DNA of 64,000 bases from Dokdonella sp. (GCF_017744955.1 NZ_JAGIAG010000003.1:310001-374000), one strand, 5' to 3'; positions 20,177 through 29,682 are shown, numbered from the stretch's first letter. Numbers and translations are program-made. Notes: a model not told the origin generated them from the letters alone.

Positions 20177-21862
20177 ATGCCATCCACCCAGCGGGCATGG
20201 ACTCACGCGCTGCGAGCGCAGCGCCACGCGTGGCTGCTGGTGCTGATCGCCGCGAGCGTCGCGATCGCCTGGATCGCGTCGTCCTACTGCCACAGCGCCG
20301 GCGACACCAAGGGAACGCTGCTGGTCAGCCAGGAAATCGTCCAGCACGGCAGCGTGCGCCTGGATCGCTACGACGAAGCCGAGCTGCGCCGCTTCGGCTA
20401 TCCGCTCTCCCGCAAGAACGGCCACCTCTACGATTTCTTTCCGCTCGGCACGCCGCTGCTGAGCACGCCGTTCGTCGCGGTCGCGAACCTGTTCGGCCTG
20501 AACGTGTACGACCACCACGACGACGACGCGGTGCAGATGACCATCGCCGCGACCGTGGTCGTCGCGATGCTGTGGCTGTTGTTCGGAATGGCCCGGCTGT
20601 TCCTCGATCCCTGGCCCGCCGCCGGCATCGCCGTCGTGTGCGTGCTCGGCACCTCCGTCACCAGCACGGGGCTGTCCTCGCTGTTCTCGCACGACTTCGC
20701 GGCGCTCGCGGCGACGGTCGCGATCTACCTGGCCGTGCGCGGCATACGCCAAGGAACGCGTGTGCGCGTGATCCTCGTCGGCGGCTGCCTGTTCCTGGCC
20801 TATCTGTGCCGGCCGACGATGTCGCTGCTGGCGCCGTTCCTGCTGCTGTACGTGTTCCTCTATCGCCGCATCGCGGCCGTCCAGTGCGGCGCCGTGCTGG
20901 CCGCCTTGCTCGTCGGCTTCATGCTGTGGAGCCAGCACGAATACGGGCAATGGCTGCCCAACTACTATCTGCCGCAGCGCCTCTCGCCGACCGATTTCGC
21001 CACCGCCGCCTGGCAGGACCTGTTCGGCCCCTCGCGCGGCCTGTTCGTGTTCTCGCCGTTCCTCGCGCTGGTGCCGCCGCTCGCGCTGCTGCTGGTGCTG
21101 GTGCGGCGCGATCGGGATTACCTGTGCACGCTTCTGGTCGGCCTCGCCTGGCCGATCGTGCACTGGCTGGCGATCGCGCGCTTCCCGCACTGGTGGGCGG
21201 GCTGGTCCTTCGGCCCGCGCCTGATGTTCGACTGCCTTCCGGGCCTGTTCCTGGCGCTGTTCCACTCGCTGCACCTGCTGCGCGGCAGTCGCGCGTGGGT
21301 CTACGCGCTGATCGCGGTGCTCGGCGCGTTCTCGATCTACGTCAACGTCTACCAGGCGTTCGTCAATCCGTATCCGATGCGCTGGAACGCCGAGCCGAAC
21401 GTCGACGACTATCCGGAATACGTCTCCGACTGGCGCTATCCGCAGTTCCTGCACGACGCCGAGCGGCACCGGCGGCGCCTCGACGAATTCAAGCGCATCC
21501 TCGAACTGCCCAGCGATTCGCCCGACCCGATGTTCAGCGGCTTCTCGCCGCCGCGCGGCGGGTTGCGCTGGAACACGACCGGCTCGTCGACGATCCGGCT
21601 GCCGCTCCCGCCCGGCAACCTTCCCGAAGGCCGGCTGCTCGTCGCCGGCCACCTGAGCGGCGACCACGCGCTGCGCATCGTTCTGAACGGTCACGTCATC
21701 TACGAAGGCCGCCACGTGGGCGGGCACATGCGCCTGCCGATCACGTTCGACCCGGCCTGGTTCGTCGCCGGTGACAACGTGCTCGCCTTCGAGGTGACCG
21801 ACGCGCCGGGCAAGCCCGACCTGTTCGGCCTGGCCAGCCTGTCCGTGTTCCCGCATCCCTGA
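20177..21862 (+). CDS. Polytopic membrane protein, GT-C glycosyltransferase-like
   Basis: A 561-residue integral membrane protein with AGGGGAAG before ATG 20177. About ten hydrophobic segments cover residues 15-400 (for example 'WLLVLIAASVAIAWIASSY', 'IVHWLAIARFPHWWAG'). The first periplasmic loop begins right after the first helix and contains 'GDTKGTLLVSQEIVQHGSV', an arrangement seen in bacterial mannosyltransferase-like GT-C proteins that use lipid-linked sugars. The C-terminal 130 residues are soluble and beta-rich ('LRIVLNGHVIYEGRHVGGH'), probably a periplasmic carbohydrate-binding-like domain. Donor and acceptor are unknown, and the GT-C assignment is structural inference only. Confidence 0.7.
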   Translation: MPSTQRAWTHALRAQRHAWLLVLIAASVAIAWIASSYCHSAGDTKGTLLVSQEIVQHGSVRLDRYDEAELRRFGYPLSRKNGHLYDFFPLGTPLLSTPFVAVANLFGLNVYDHHDDDAVQMTIAATVVVAMLWLLFGMARLFLDPWPAAGIAVVCVLGTSVTSTGLSSLFSHDFAALAATVAIYLAVRGIRQGTRVRVILVGGCLFLAYLCRPTMSLLAPFLLLYVFLYRRIAAVQCGAVLAALLVGFMLWSQHEYGQWLPNYYLPQRLSPTDFATAAWQDLFGPSRGLFVFSPFLALVPPLALLLVLVRRDRDYLCTLLVGLAWPIVHWLAIARFPHWWAGWSFGPRLMFDCLPGLFLALFHSLHLLRGSRAWVYALIAVLGAFSIYVNVYQAFVNPYPMRWNAEPNVDDYPEYVSDWRYPQFLHDAERHRRRLDEFKRILELPSDSPDPMFSGFSPPRGGLRWNTTGSSTIRLPLPPGNLPEGRLLVAGHLSGDHALRIVLNGHVIYEGRHVGGHMRLPITFDPAWFVAGDNVLAFEVTDAPGKPDLFGLASLSVFPHP

Positions 21863-21872
21863 GCGCGTCGCC

Positions 21873-22703
21873 CTAGGCTCTGCCGACGCTGACGCGCTCG
21901 CGCCCTTCCACGTCGCGCTCCGTCGAGACGCGACCGTAGCCGTTCGCGAGCAGCACTCCCCGCACGGCCTCGCCCTGCGTATGGCCGTGCTCGAACAGCA
22001 GCCACCCGTCACCCTGCAAGTGCGCGCGTGCCTCCGCGGCGATGCGGCGGATCGCGTCGAGCCCGTCGGCGCCGGAAGCGAGCGCGGCCGGCGGCTCGAA
22101 GCGCAGGTCGCCCTGCGCGAGGTGCGCGTCGCCCACCTCGATGTACGGCGGATTGGAAACGATCAGGTCGAAACGCGCCTCGCCGAGCGCCGCGCACCAG
22201 TCGCCCTGCGCGAACACGACGTTGGCGATGCCCAGGCGCCGCGCGTTGTCGCGCGCGACGGCGAGCGCCTCGGCGCTGGCGTCGGTGGCGAGCACGCGCG
22301 CGAGCGGGCGTTCGCTCGCCAGCGCCAGCGCGATCGACCCCGAGCCGGTGCCGAGATCGGCGACCGCGACCTCGCGCTGGTTCGGAATGCGCGCCAGCGC
22401 GAGTTCGACCAGCAGCTCGGTTTCGGCGCGCGGAATCAGCACCGCCGGCGTCACTGCCAGATCGAGCGACCAGAACTCGCGCCGGCCGGTCAGGTACGCG
22501 ATCGGCTCGCCGCGAACACGCGCGTCGAGCAAGCGCTGGTAGCCGGCGCGCTGCTCCGCGTCCGGCTCGAACTCCGGCCACGCGAACAGCCACGCGCGCG
22601 TTCGCCCGAGCGCGTGCGCGAGCAGCAGCTCGGCCTCGAAGCGCGCATCCTCGCCGCCCAGCCGGGCGGCGCCGGCGGCGAGCAGTTGCCTGACCGCACT
22701 CAC
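21873..22703 (-). CDS. prmC: Peptide chain release factor N5-glutamine methyltransferase PrmC
   Basis: PrmC (HemK) methylates the glutamine of the GGQ motif in release factors RF1 and RF2, which speeds termination. The 276-residue protein has the N-terminal helical substrate domain ('RFEAELLLAHALGRTRAWLF'), SAM motif I 'VADLGTGSGSIALALA', and the diagnostic catalytic loop 'FDLIVSNPPYIEVGD'. Its ATG overlaps the stop of the large membrane-protein gene by 4 bp. Release-factor gene prfA, a common neighbour elsewhere, is not in this window. Confidence 0.96.
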   Translation of the reverse strand: MSAVRQLLAAGAARLGGEDARFEAELLLAHALGRTRAWLFAWPEFEPDAEQRAGYQRLLDARVRGEPIAYLTGRREFWSLDLAVTPAVLIPRAETELLVELALARIPNQREVAVADLGTGSGSIALALASERPLARVLATDASAEALAVARDNARRLGIANVVFAQGDWCAALGEARFDLIVSNPPYIEVGDAHLAQGDLRFEPPAALASGADGLDAIRRIAAEARAHLQGDGWLLFEHGHTQGEAVRGVLLANGYGRVSTERDVEGRERVSVGRA

Positions 22704-25700
22704 GGCGCGGACGGCGCCTCGGTCGCCGTCGCGGCATCAGCCGCCGTCGGCGCGGCGTCGCTCTCGACCGCCGCCGCTTTCGGCACGCTGCGCCAGTAGC
22801 CGCCGCGCGTCCATGCGGCGAAGCCGCGGCGCAGCCAGCCGACCAGCGCGCTGGCCAGCCACAGCGCCCAGGCCAACATCGCGAGCTGGTAGGTCCACAA
22901 CGGCAGGCTGAAAGCACTCGCGACTGGCAATGCGTCGACGCCGCGATCGGCGAACCAGTGCAGCTCCCACGCGCTCGATCCGTTGCCGACGACGTGCATG
23001 TCCGGCGACCCGAGCAGACCCTGCCGGATCGACGCGACCAGGCACAGCAGCGCGACGGCGGTCGACACGAAGAGCCCGATCTGCGCGAGATTGAAACGGC
23101 GCGCCGACGCGGAAGGTTCGACGCGCGCGCGCCAGTCGAGCGCGAATAGCCAGGCGACGACGAGGACCAGGGCGACCCACGAGAAGGTCGAGAAGCCCAG
23201 CCCGAGCAGGACCCATTGCCACCGCTTCAACGGCGAACGCGGCAGCCGCGACAGCGCGAACGCGACCAGCAGCATCGCCACCAGTTCGCCCCAGTACAGC
23301 ACCGCCGGGCCCGCCGCCGGGCCGCTGCTCGCGAGCAGCCAGCGGCTGCCGGGCAAATGGATGTCCAGCCCGATGTTCGCCGCCGGCAGGCCGAGCGCGA
23401 CGGCCGGCGTCGCCGCCCTGAAACCGAGCGGCGCGTCGTCGCGGAAACGGATCTCGAAGTTCTGCACGCCGGGCACCAGCGGCAGGCTCAGGCGGCCGTC
23501 CTGCGGGCGCAGGTTCAGCGGCTCGCCGTTGCGCCGCACGCCGAGCAGTTCGGCGTGTGCCGGCAAGGCGATCACGTGGTCGCCGCCCTGGCTCGCGCGC
23601 ATGCCGAGCAGCAGTGTCGAGGTCGACGCGCGCTGGCCGACTTCGTACGCGAGATTCACCGAATCGATCGCGCGCGTGGCGCCCTGCGTCGCAGCCGGGC
23701 GCGTGATCTTCAAGGTCAGCGTTTCGCCTGGCAGCGGGTGGAACTCGAAGCCGTGGTAGTCGTCGGCGTCGCCGCCGAAGAGCGCTGCGACTTCGGGCAC
23801 GCCCGAGAACTCCACGTGCCAGGTCGGACTGACCGTGATCTGCCACACCTCGGCGCTGCCGGCGAGCGGCGGTGCGGTCAGGCTCAATGTCTCGCTCTTG
23901 TCGAGATTGGACGACCATTCCGCCTGCGCGGCGTCGCTGCCGATCGCGGCCACGACACGGCCGTCGACGACTTTCACGCCGGCGCTCGTCACGTGCTCGC
24001 CGGCGAGCACCGGCACCTCGACGGTGAAGCCACCCTCCTTCGGCGACAGGCGCTCCACGCGCGTGCTCACGCCCCAGTCGAGGCCCAGCGTCAACGCGCG
24101 CTGCACGCGCACGAACGGGGCGAACTGCTGCGCGCCCGAATTCACCGGCGCCTCGTCGCCGGAACGCGAGCGCGCCAGCGTCAGCGTCTCGGTCAGCAGC
24201 CGGTCCTCGACCAGGCCGCTCGCCTCCCAGCCGCCGCCGGCGAACTGCGCGCGCATCGGCTTCAGCGGAAAGGCCAGCGCGACCTTGTCGGCGGCGGCGG
24301 TGAACGCCAGCTCGATGCGATGCACGCCGCGCGGCAGTGCGATCCACAGCGCCGCATCGGCGCGGGCGATCGCGTCCTGCGGGGCGCCGTCGACGCGCAG
24401 ACTACGCAGGCTCAGCGTCTTCTCGTCGAACGGCAGCGGCACGGCGACACGCTCGGCCGCGTGCACCTCAAGCGCGACCTCGATCGCGTCGCCGCGCGCG
24501 GAAATCTCGGCACCGGCGACGGCGGCGCAGGTCGGCGCGCATTTCGGCGCCTCGGTCAGGCGCGTGCGCAGCTCGTCGAGCAGGTGGTCGGGCGGAAAGC
24601 TCTGCGCCCGCGACGGCGTGCTCGCACCGAACACGCCGAGCGCGAGCGCGCCGATCCATACCGGCGCGGAAGCGCGCAGCGGAATGCGCAGCGCCGGCGT
24701 CGCCAGTCGCAGCACGAGCCAGGCGAGCAGCGCCACCAGCACCAGCCGCAGCGGCCGCACCAGCCACGGCGGCGCGATCACCAGGCGCACGTCCTGCGTC
24801 GGCAGGACCGGCCCGCTCCAGGCGAGCTGATAGCGATGGCCGAGCTGCCAGCCCGGTTCGCCGGCGCCGGTCTGCACCACCGTCGAGGCGCTGTAGCGCT
24901 CGATCACATCCATCTTGCGGATCTTCGAGCCGGAGACGGTGACGGTTTCGAGATACTCGCTGTTCGAATCGCGCGCGTATTTCTGCGCCGGCGCAGAAGA
25001 TTCCGTCACCGGGGCAGGCGGCGGCGGCGCGGGAGCCGGCGCCACCTGCGCCTCGTCCTGCGCCTGCGACGGTTCTCCCGCGCCAGCCGGCGCACGCGTG
25101 CGATGCCGCCACGGCGCCTCCTCGTCGAACGCGCCGATCCACGCGCCGCGGTCGCTTTCGAGCTGCGGATACAACGCGTAGCGCAGCTGGCCGGCGGCGA
25201 ACGGTAGCGCCGTCAGCACCAGCAGCAGCAGCGCCGCGCGCTTCAGCCACGTCGCCGCGACCGCCAGCTTGCCCGGCGGCAACGCGCGCGCGATCGACGC
25301 CAGCGCGAGCGCGGCGAGCAGACTCCACATCGGCGCGCCGAACTCCTGATAGCCGAGCACCAGATACGCCGCCGCAGCCACGCCGCCGAGCGCGCCGAGC
25401 ACGCGCCAGGCGAGCAGCACCAGCACCGCCGCGACGAACACGTCGAGCAGGGTCCAGCGCGAAATCCAGCTGCCGTCGGCGCGATCGGCGCCCGGCGCGC
25501 CGAGCAGCCGGTAGCCGTTCGGCAGATGCACGATGGTGTCGACGCGGTCGAAGCTGTCCTGCCAGCCGGTGATCGGCAGCGACGCGCCGGCCGGCGCGAT
25601 GCGCAGCCCGGCGGCGAGATCGACCTGCGGCGTGCGCCATTCGACGCCGCTGAGTTTTTCTTCCGCTCCGCGCGTGACCAGCAGCGACTCGCCGGCGGTG

Positions 25701-26890
25701 CCGCGTCCGTTGCCGGCGACCTGCGCGCGTTCGAGCACGAACGGCGCGGCCGCGTCGAAACGCCAGCCTTGCAGCATCTCGCCGCTCACGTGGTCGCGCG
25801 CGAACCAGCCGCCGCCGTCGAAATCGAGCCACATCTCGCGACGCAGCGTGAGGCGGTTGCGCTCGTCCGGCGCGAGGCCGCGCGAGCGCTGTTCGATCGT
25901 CAGCTTGGCGCCGTCGCCGAGCGCGAACGCGGGCAGCGCCTCCCATTCGGAAGGGACCTGCGCCTGGCGCGGATCGACCTGCACGGCACCGCTCGCCGCA
26001 CTGATGCGCAGGCGCGGATCGGCGGCGTAGCTCCAGATTTCCTGCTGTGGCCACGGCGCGCCGGGCACGCGCGCCGTCGCGTCCGCGAGCGGCGCGGTCG
26101 CGCGCGCGTCGAGCGTCAGCGTGTCGGTGCCGGGCTGCACGCGAACGCGCAGACGGCCGTCCGCATCGAGCCGCGCCGGCCATTCGCCGTTCAGCGCCAG
26201 CGGCACGAAGCCGTCCGGCAGCACCGGTCCGATGATTTCCTCGCGCGCCTGGCCGGAGGCGTAGATCTGGATGACGGTGCGCAGTTCCGCCGGCACGCCG
26301 TCGCCGAGGCGGCGGTAGACGCGCAGGTCGAGGCTGTCCGCTTCCGGCGCGCCGGTGCTGGCGCGGCCGAGCGTGAGTTCGTCGCCGTCGCGCTGCACCG
26401 GCACGACCGCCTTGCCGTCGATCGTGAGCGCGACCAGTCCGGCCCGCTGCGGCACGCGCAGCGACTGCGGGCGCTCGCGCCACGGGATGCGCGCGCGCAG
26501 CTCGTGGCTGCCGGCAGCCAGGCGCAGCATCGGGGCTCCTTCGCGCTCGACGACCGGCGCGGCCTGTCCGTCCAGCGTGACCTGCTGCGGCCAGTGCTCG
26601 TCGTCGCCGGGCAGCGGCACCCACGCCTCCGCGTCGACGCGCCAGTGCTGCGCGAGACTGGCGCCGCCCGCATCGACCGCGACGTTCAACACACCGGGCC
26701 ACGCGCACAGGAAATCCGACGCGTCGTTGCCGGCCTTGCCGGCGATCAGCGGACAGGCGCGGAACTCCTGCTGCTTCAACACCCAGGCCCGCCACGGTTC
26801 GAGCGAGGCCGGCACGACGGGTTCGGCCTGCGCCGACGCGGCGATCGTCAACAGCGCGAGACGCGCGAGGCAAAGCAGAAGCGGACGCAT
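22700..26890 (-). CDS. Very large exported/membrane protein of unknown function with a TonB-box-like motif
   Basis: This 1396-residue gene starts at ATG 26890 (AGGAG seven bases before); the open frame to 27016 is not needed. Residues 1-22 are a signal peptide. Residues 23 to about 480 are beta-rich and periplasmic. A cluster of three or four membrane helices follows (about 490-590), then a Pro/Ala linker, then 'EYLETVTVSGSKIRKMDV' near residue 645-660. Two more helices follow, then a second beta-rich periplasmic region (with 'CAPTCAAVAG'), and about four C-terminal helices. The motif resembles the TonB-box/plug start of Xanthomonadales receptors, but there is no beta barrel. I do not recognise the family. 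It is translationally coupled to prmC. Confidence 0.85.
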   Translation of the reverse strand: MRPLLLCLARLALLTIAASAQAEPVVPASLEPWRAWVLKQQEFRACPLIAGKAGNDASDFLCAWPGVLNVAVDAGGASLAQHWRVDAEAWVPLPGDDEHWPQQVTLDGQAAPVVEREGAPMLRLAAGSHELRARIPWRERPQSLRVPQRAGLVALTIDGKAVVPVQRDGDELTLGRASTGAPEADSLDLRVYRRLGDGVPAELRTVIQIYASGQAREEIIGPVLPDGFVPLALNGEWPARLDADGRLRVRVQPGTDTLTLDARATAPLADATARVPGAPWPQQEIWSYAADPRLRISAASGAVQVDPRQAQVPSEWEALPAFALGDGAKLTIEQRSRGLAPDERNRLTLRREMWLDFDGGGWFARDHVSGEMLQGWRFDAAAPFVLERAQVAGNGRGTAGESLLVTRGAEEKLSGVEWRTPQVDLAAGLRIAPAGASLPITGWQDSFDRVDTIVHLPNGYRLLGAPGADRADGSWISRWTLLDVFVAAVLVLLAWRVLGALGGVAAAAYLVLGYQEFGAPMWSLLAALALASIARALPPGKLAVAATWLKRAALLLLVLTALPFAAGQLRYALYPQLESDRGAWIGAFDEEAPWRHRTRAPAGAGEPSQAQDEAQVAPAPAPPPPAPVTESSAPAQKYARDSNSEYLETVTVSGSKIRKMDVIERYSASTVVQTGAGEPGWQLGHRYQLAWSGPVLPTQDVRLVIAPPWLVRPLRLVLVALLAWLVLRLATPALRIPLRASAPVWIGALALGVFGASTPSRAQSFPPDHLLDELRTRLTEAPKCAPTCAAVAGAEISARGDAIEVALEVHAAERVAVPLPFDEKTLSLRSLRVDGAPQDAIARADAALWIALPRGVHRIELAFTAAADKVALAFPLKPMRAQFAGGGWEASGLVEDRLLTETLTLARSRSGDEAPVNSGAQQFAPFVRVQRALTLGLDWGVSTRVERLSPKEGGFTVEVPVLAGEHVTSAGVKVVDGRVVAAIGSDAAQAEWSSNLDKSETLSLTAPPLAGSAEVWQITVSPTWHVEFSGVPEVAALFGGDADDYHGFEFHPLPGETLTLKITRPAATQGATRAIDSVNLAYEVGQRASTSTLLLGMRASQGGDHVIALPAHAELLGVRRNGEPLNLRPQDGRLSLPLVPGVQNFEIRFRDDAPLGFRAATPAVALGLPAANIGLDIHLPGSRWLLASSGPAAGPAVLYWGELVAMLLVAFALSRLPRSPLKRWQWVLLGLGFSTFSWVALVLVVAWLFALDWRARVEPSASARRFNLAQIGLFVSTAVALLCLVASIRQGLLGSPDMHVVGNGSSAWELHWFADRGVDALPVASAFSLPLWTYQLAMLAWALWLASALVGWLRRGFAAWTRGGYWRSVPKAAAVESDAAPTAADAATATEAPSAP

Positions 26891-27219
26891 GAACTCTCCT
26901 TGTGCGGACGGTGGACCGTTGCAACGGAACGCTGCCGGAAGCGGGGTTGATGATCGCGAAAGCGGATGCCGCCCCTGCTGTCGACGCATTCCCCTCGTCG
27001 ACGCGGCCTGGCGCATCTTAGAGCCTGTCCGCGGCGTTCCAGTATCTCGCGTCGCGCGATTGCGCCGCGCCGATTGCCGATCGCGGCCCGATGTGCGACG
27101 GATGGCGCAGGCTTAGACCGACTCCCGCGGGCCGCTGCGCACCGCCGGCCGTTCGCCTACACTGCGCGGCTGCGGCACCGGCCACGCTCCACCGCCGCGG
27201 AACCGAAAGAGGTCGTCCG
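26891..27219. other. Divergent intergenic region before the first delta-60 gene
   Basis: These 329 bases separate two divergent exported-protein genes and contain no convincing reading frame. A TACACT at 27158-27163 (context CGCCTACACTGCGCG) is a -10 candidate for the rightward gene, with only a weak -35 (CTGCGC) 17 bp upstream; the same TACACTGCGCG wording occurs before glnS. No leftward promoter boxes are obvious. No repeat of the dispersed families was found here. Confidence 0.45.
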
Positions 27220-28587
27220 ATGCGCGCCCGAATTTCGATTGCCTTCGCTTACGCCTTCGCCGCCCTCTGCGCGGATCCCACGGCGCTCGCCGCCAACGGC
27301 GACGTCGACCCGACGTTCAACGCGCCGTTCGGCTACGACCTCCAGCCGTTCGATCTCGGCGGCAACAACGCCGACAGCATCGTCGCCGTGCTGCCGCAGC
27401 CAGGCGGCAAGCTCGTCATGGTCGGCCGCGCGGTGAACGGCACGAACAGCGCGGTGATCGCGCTGAAGCGGCTGAACGCGGACGGCACCTACGATCCCTC
27501 GTTCAACGCCGGCGCCGGCTACTCGACGTTCGCGCTCGCGTCCGGTACCTACCAGTCGGCCCTGCCGTACGCGAACGCGGCCGCGATCGACGCACAGGGA
27601 CGCGTCGTCGTCGCCGGCAGTACCGCGACGGACGATTGCAGCTATGCCGCACGCTTCACCGCCGACGGCGCCGTCGACGCCACGTTCGGCGCCGGCGGCG
27701 TGTACGTCGACTGTCCGGCGACCGGCCACCGGATCACCTACTGGGACGTCGCGATCGACGCGAGCGGGCGCCCGGTCCTCGCCGGCCGCCATGCGGACAC
27801 CAGCGGCGATCTCACATTGCGCTCGAGCCTGTTCGTGCGCCGGCTGACGAATACCGGCCATACCGACGCGACATTCCACGGCGGCAGTGCCTACCTGCGT
27901 TCGGTCGGCGACGTGGCCGACAGTCTGGACGCGGCCGGTGCGATCGCCGTCGATTCGAGCGGGCGCATCGTCGTCGGCGGCAGCGCGCAGGGCGCGAGCT
28001 ACGACTCGCTGGTGCTGCTGCGCCTGACCGGCGCCGGAATGCCGGACGCGAGCTGCGGCGCCGACGGCCTGGTGCATCTCGGCGCCGCCGCGAACAGCGA
28101 CGCGTTCGCAACGGCGATCGTGTTGCGCGACGCACACCATGCCTTTCTCGCCGGCACCTACACCGATCGCACGACGGCCGGATCCGGACTCGCGTATGCC
28201 GAGATGGACGCGGACACCTGCGCGCCCGGCTCGTCCGGGATCGTGGCGCCGGCCTCCGGCGCCGCGCGGAGCGGCCGCGCGGTCGCCGCTTCGGACGGCG
28301 CGGTCTACCTGTCCTACAGCCAGCTCACCTCGACGCAGGCGGGATCGCCGTGGGCGGCCGGCGTGCTCGCGTTCTACGACACACTGCCGTACGGCGGCCA
28401 GCTCTACACGATCGTCGCGGGCATGAGCAGCTACGGCCAGGGCATCGCCTTGTCCGGTGGGCGCCCGCTGCAGGCGCTGCAGCAGCAACGCGGCGGCAGC
28501 GACTACGACTATGCGGTCGTGCGCTTCGCCAACGATCGCATCTTCTACGCGAACTTCGAGCGCGACGGCGCCAAGTCGACGTTCTGA
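27220..28587 (+). CDS. Exported delta-60 repeat protein A
   Basis: A 455-residue secreted protein with AGAGG before ATG 27220 and a signal peptide ending 'DPTALAANG'. It carries about five delta-60-type repeat starts: 'GDVDPTFN', 'DGTYDPSFN', 'DGAVDATFGAGG', 'TGHTDATFHGG' and 'GMPDASCGADG', each followed by 'GRVVVAGS'-like strands, as in predicted beta-propeller surface proteins. Seven cysteines are present, so disulfides are likely. The C-terminus 'NDRIFYANFE' is followed by nine more residues and matches the tail of the second delta-60 protein and of the M23 peptidase. Function unknown; probably extracellular. Confidence 0.85.
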   Translation: MRARISIAFAYAFAALCADPTALAANGDVDPTFNAPFGYDLQPFDLGGNNADSIVAVLPQPGGKLVMVGRAVNGTNSAVIALKRLNADGTYDPSFNAGAGYSTFALASGTYQSALPYANAAAIDAQGRVVVAGSTATDDCSYAARFTADGAVDATFGAGGVYVDCPATGHRITYWDVAIDASGRPVLAGRHADTSGDLTLRSSLFVRRLTNTGHTDATFHGGSAYLRSVGDVADSLDAAGAIAVDSSGRIVVGGSAQGASYDSLVLLRLTGAGMPDASCGADGLVHLGAAANSDAFATAIVLRDAHHAFLAGTYTDRTTAGSGLAYAEMDADTCAPGSSGIVAPASGAARSGRAVAASDGAVYLSYSQLTSTQAGSPWAAGVLAFYDTLPYGGQLYTIVAGMSSYGQGIALSGGRPLQALQQQRGGSDYDYAVVRFANDRIFYANFERDGAKSTF

Positions 28588-28620
28588 GCGAAGCGGCCGA
28601 CGCCGCCCGTTCTCCGCCCC

Positions 28621-28652
28621 GTCGCGGCGACCTCTTGTCCGGTCGCCGCGGC
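28621..28652. terminator. Hairpin after delta-60 gene A
   Basis: GTCGCGGCGACC (28621-28632) pairs with GGTCGCCGCGGC (28641-28652) with one mismatch around an 8-base loop, 34 bp after the stop codon. No T run follows, as is common in this GC-rich genome, so intrinsic termination is likely but unproven. Confidence 0.5.
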
Positions 28653-28776
28653 GACCGCATGCAACAGGAGGGCGATGCGCAGCGGCCGCCGGGCGGCTTT
28701 GCGTCCGCGCTCCCGCCTCGCTGCTCGCACCCCGCAGCGAGCGATGCCCGGCATACGGCTTGCGAGCCCCAATTGA

Positions 28777-28813
28777 ATAGATAGAATCTATCAATTCATA
28801 TGGATAAATTGAT
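28777..28813 (+). promoter_or_regulatory. OxyR-binding site upstream of ahpC
   Basis: The sequence reads ATAG-N7-CTAT-N7-TATG-N7-TGAT. The first half matches the OxyR consensus ATAGntnnnanCTAT at every fixed position; the second half is degenerate, as in many real sites. Spacing between all four tetranucleotides is exactly 7. It lies 73-109 bp before the ahpC start in an unusually AT-rich patch, and oxyR is encoded 2.5 kb downstream. A TTGATT at 28809-28814 may be the -35 box touched by OxyR. Confidence 0.8.
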
Positions 28814-28885
28814 TGTACATATGACCCAGCGACCACTACAGTACGTCGAATCCTTTCCCCACCACCCCTCACGAGGAAGCAAACC

Positions 28886-29449
28886 ATGTCCTTGATCAAC
28901 ACCCAGATCAAACCCTTCAAGGCGACCGCCTATCACAACGGCAAGTTCGTCGAAGTCAGCGACGCCACGCTGAAGGGCAAGTGGTCGGTCGTCGTGTTCT
29001 ACCCGGCCGACTTCACTTTCGTCTGCCCGACCGAGCTGGAAGACCTCGCCAACAACTACGCCGAATTCCAGAAGCTCGGCGTGGAGATCTACGGCGTGTC
29101 GACCGACACACACTTCGCGCACAAGGCGTGGCACGACACCTCCGAGGCGATCAAGAAGGTGCAGTACCCGCTGGTCGGCGACCCGACCGCGACGCTGGCG
29201 CGTAACTTCGACGTGCTGATCGAGGAAGAAGGCCTCGCCCTGCGCGGCACCTTCGTGATCAACCCGGAAGGCCAGATCAAGGTGCTCGAGATCCACGACA
29301 ACGGCATCGGCCGCGACGCGTCCGAGCTGCTGCGCAAGGTCAAGGCCGCGCAGTACGTCGCTTCGCATCCGGGCGAAGTCTGCCCGGCGAAGTGGCAGGA
29401 AGGCGCCAAGACGCTCAAGCCCTCGCTCGACCTCGTCGGCAAGATCTGA
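28886..29449 (+). CDS. ahpC: Alkyl hydroperoxide reductase subunit C (peroxiredoxin)
   Basis: AhpC reduces hydrogen peroxide, organic peroxides and peroxynitrite in the cytoplasm and is recycled by AhpF. The 187-residue length is exact for the family. The peroxidatic cysteine is Cys47 in '[10 protein letters not shown]' and the resolving cysteine is in '[13 protein letters not shown]' near residue 166. GAGGA precedes the ATG by eight bases. Gene order ahpC-ahpF-oxyR is that of Xanthomonas, and the OxyR site upstream predicts peroxide induction. Confidence 0.98.
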   Translation: MSLINTQIKPFKATAYHNGKFVEVSDATLKGKWSVVVFYPADFTFVCPTELEDLANNYAEFQKLGVEIYGVSTDTHFAHKAWHDTSEAIKKVQYPLVGDPTATLARNFDVLIEEEGLALRGTFVINPEGQIKVLEIHDNGIGRDASELLRKVKAAQYVASHPGEVCPAKWQEGAKTLKPSLDLVGKI

Positions 29450-29469
29450 GATCGCATCAGCGACACATT

Positions 29470-29491
29470 CCGGGCGCGGCGACGCGCCCGG
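29470..29491. terminator. Hairpin between ahpC and ahpF
   Basis: A perfect 9-bp stem CCGGGCGCG / CGCGCCCGG with loop GCGA starts 20 bp after the ahpC stop, in a 233-bp gap. There is no T run. It may be a partial terminator or a 3'-protecting stem, which would allow more ahpC than ahpF mRNA, as expected since AhpC is needed in excess. Confidence 0.5.
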
Positions 29492-29682
29492 ATTCCCGCA
29501 AGTTCGTCGCGGGGGCAGTACCCGTCGACGTCATACGCGCCGGCCCGAGCATCCTTTGCGATGCGCGCTCGCGGAAATGACGATTCTTCAGGGCCGTCGG
29601 CGGCGCGACTGCGCGCCGACCGCCCCAGGCGCTTCGCCGAGACGAGCGCAGCGCGCTCACCGCATTCCCACGGAGTCACGCC

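Noticed and set aside
18039..20198. Long minus-strand open frame opposite dxs, and similar long frames opposite glnS, the glucan synthase, ahpF and hisD
   Set aside because: All lie antisense to well-supported genes, have Arg/His/Gly-rich composition without motifs and lack ribosome sites. High GC makes stop codons rare in these frames.
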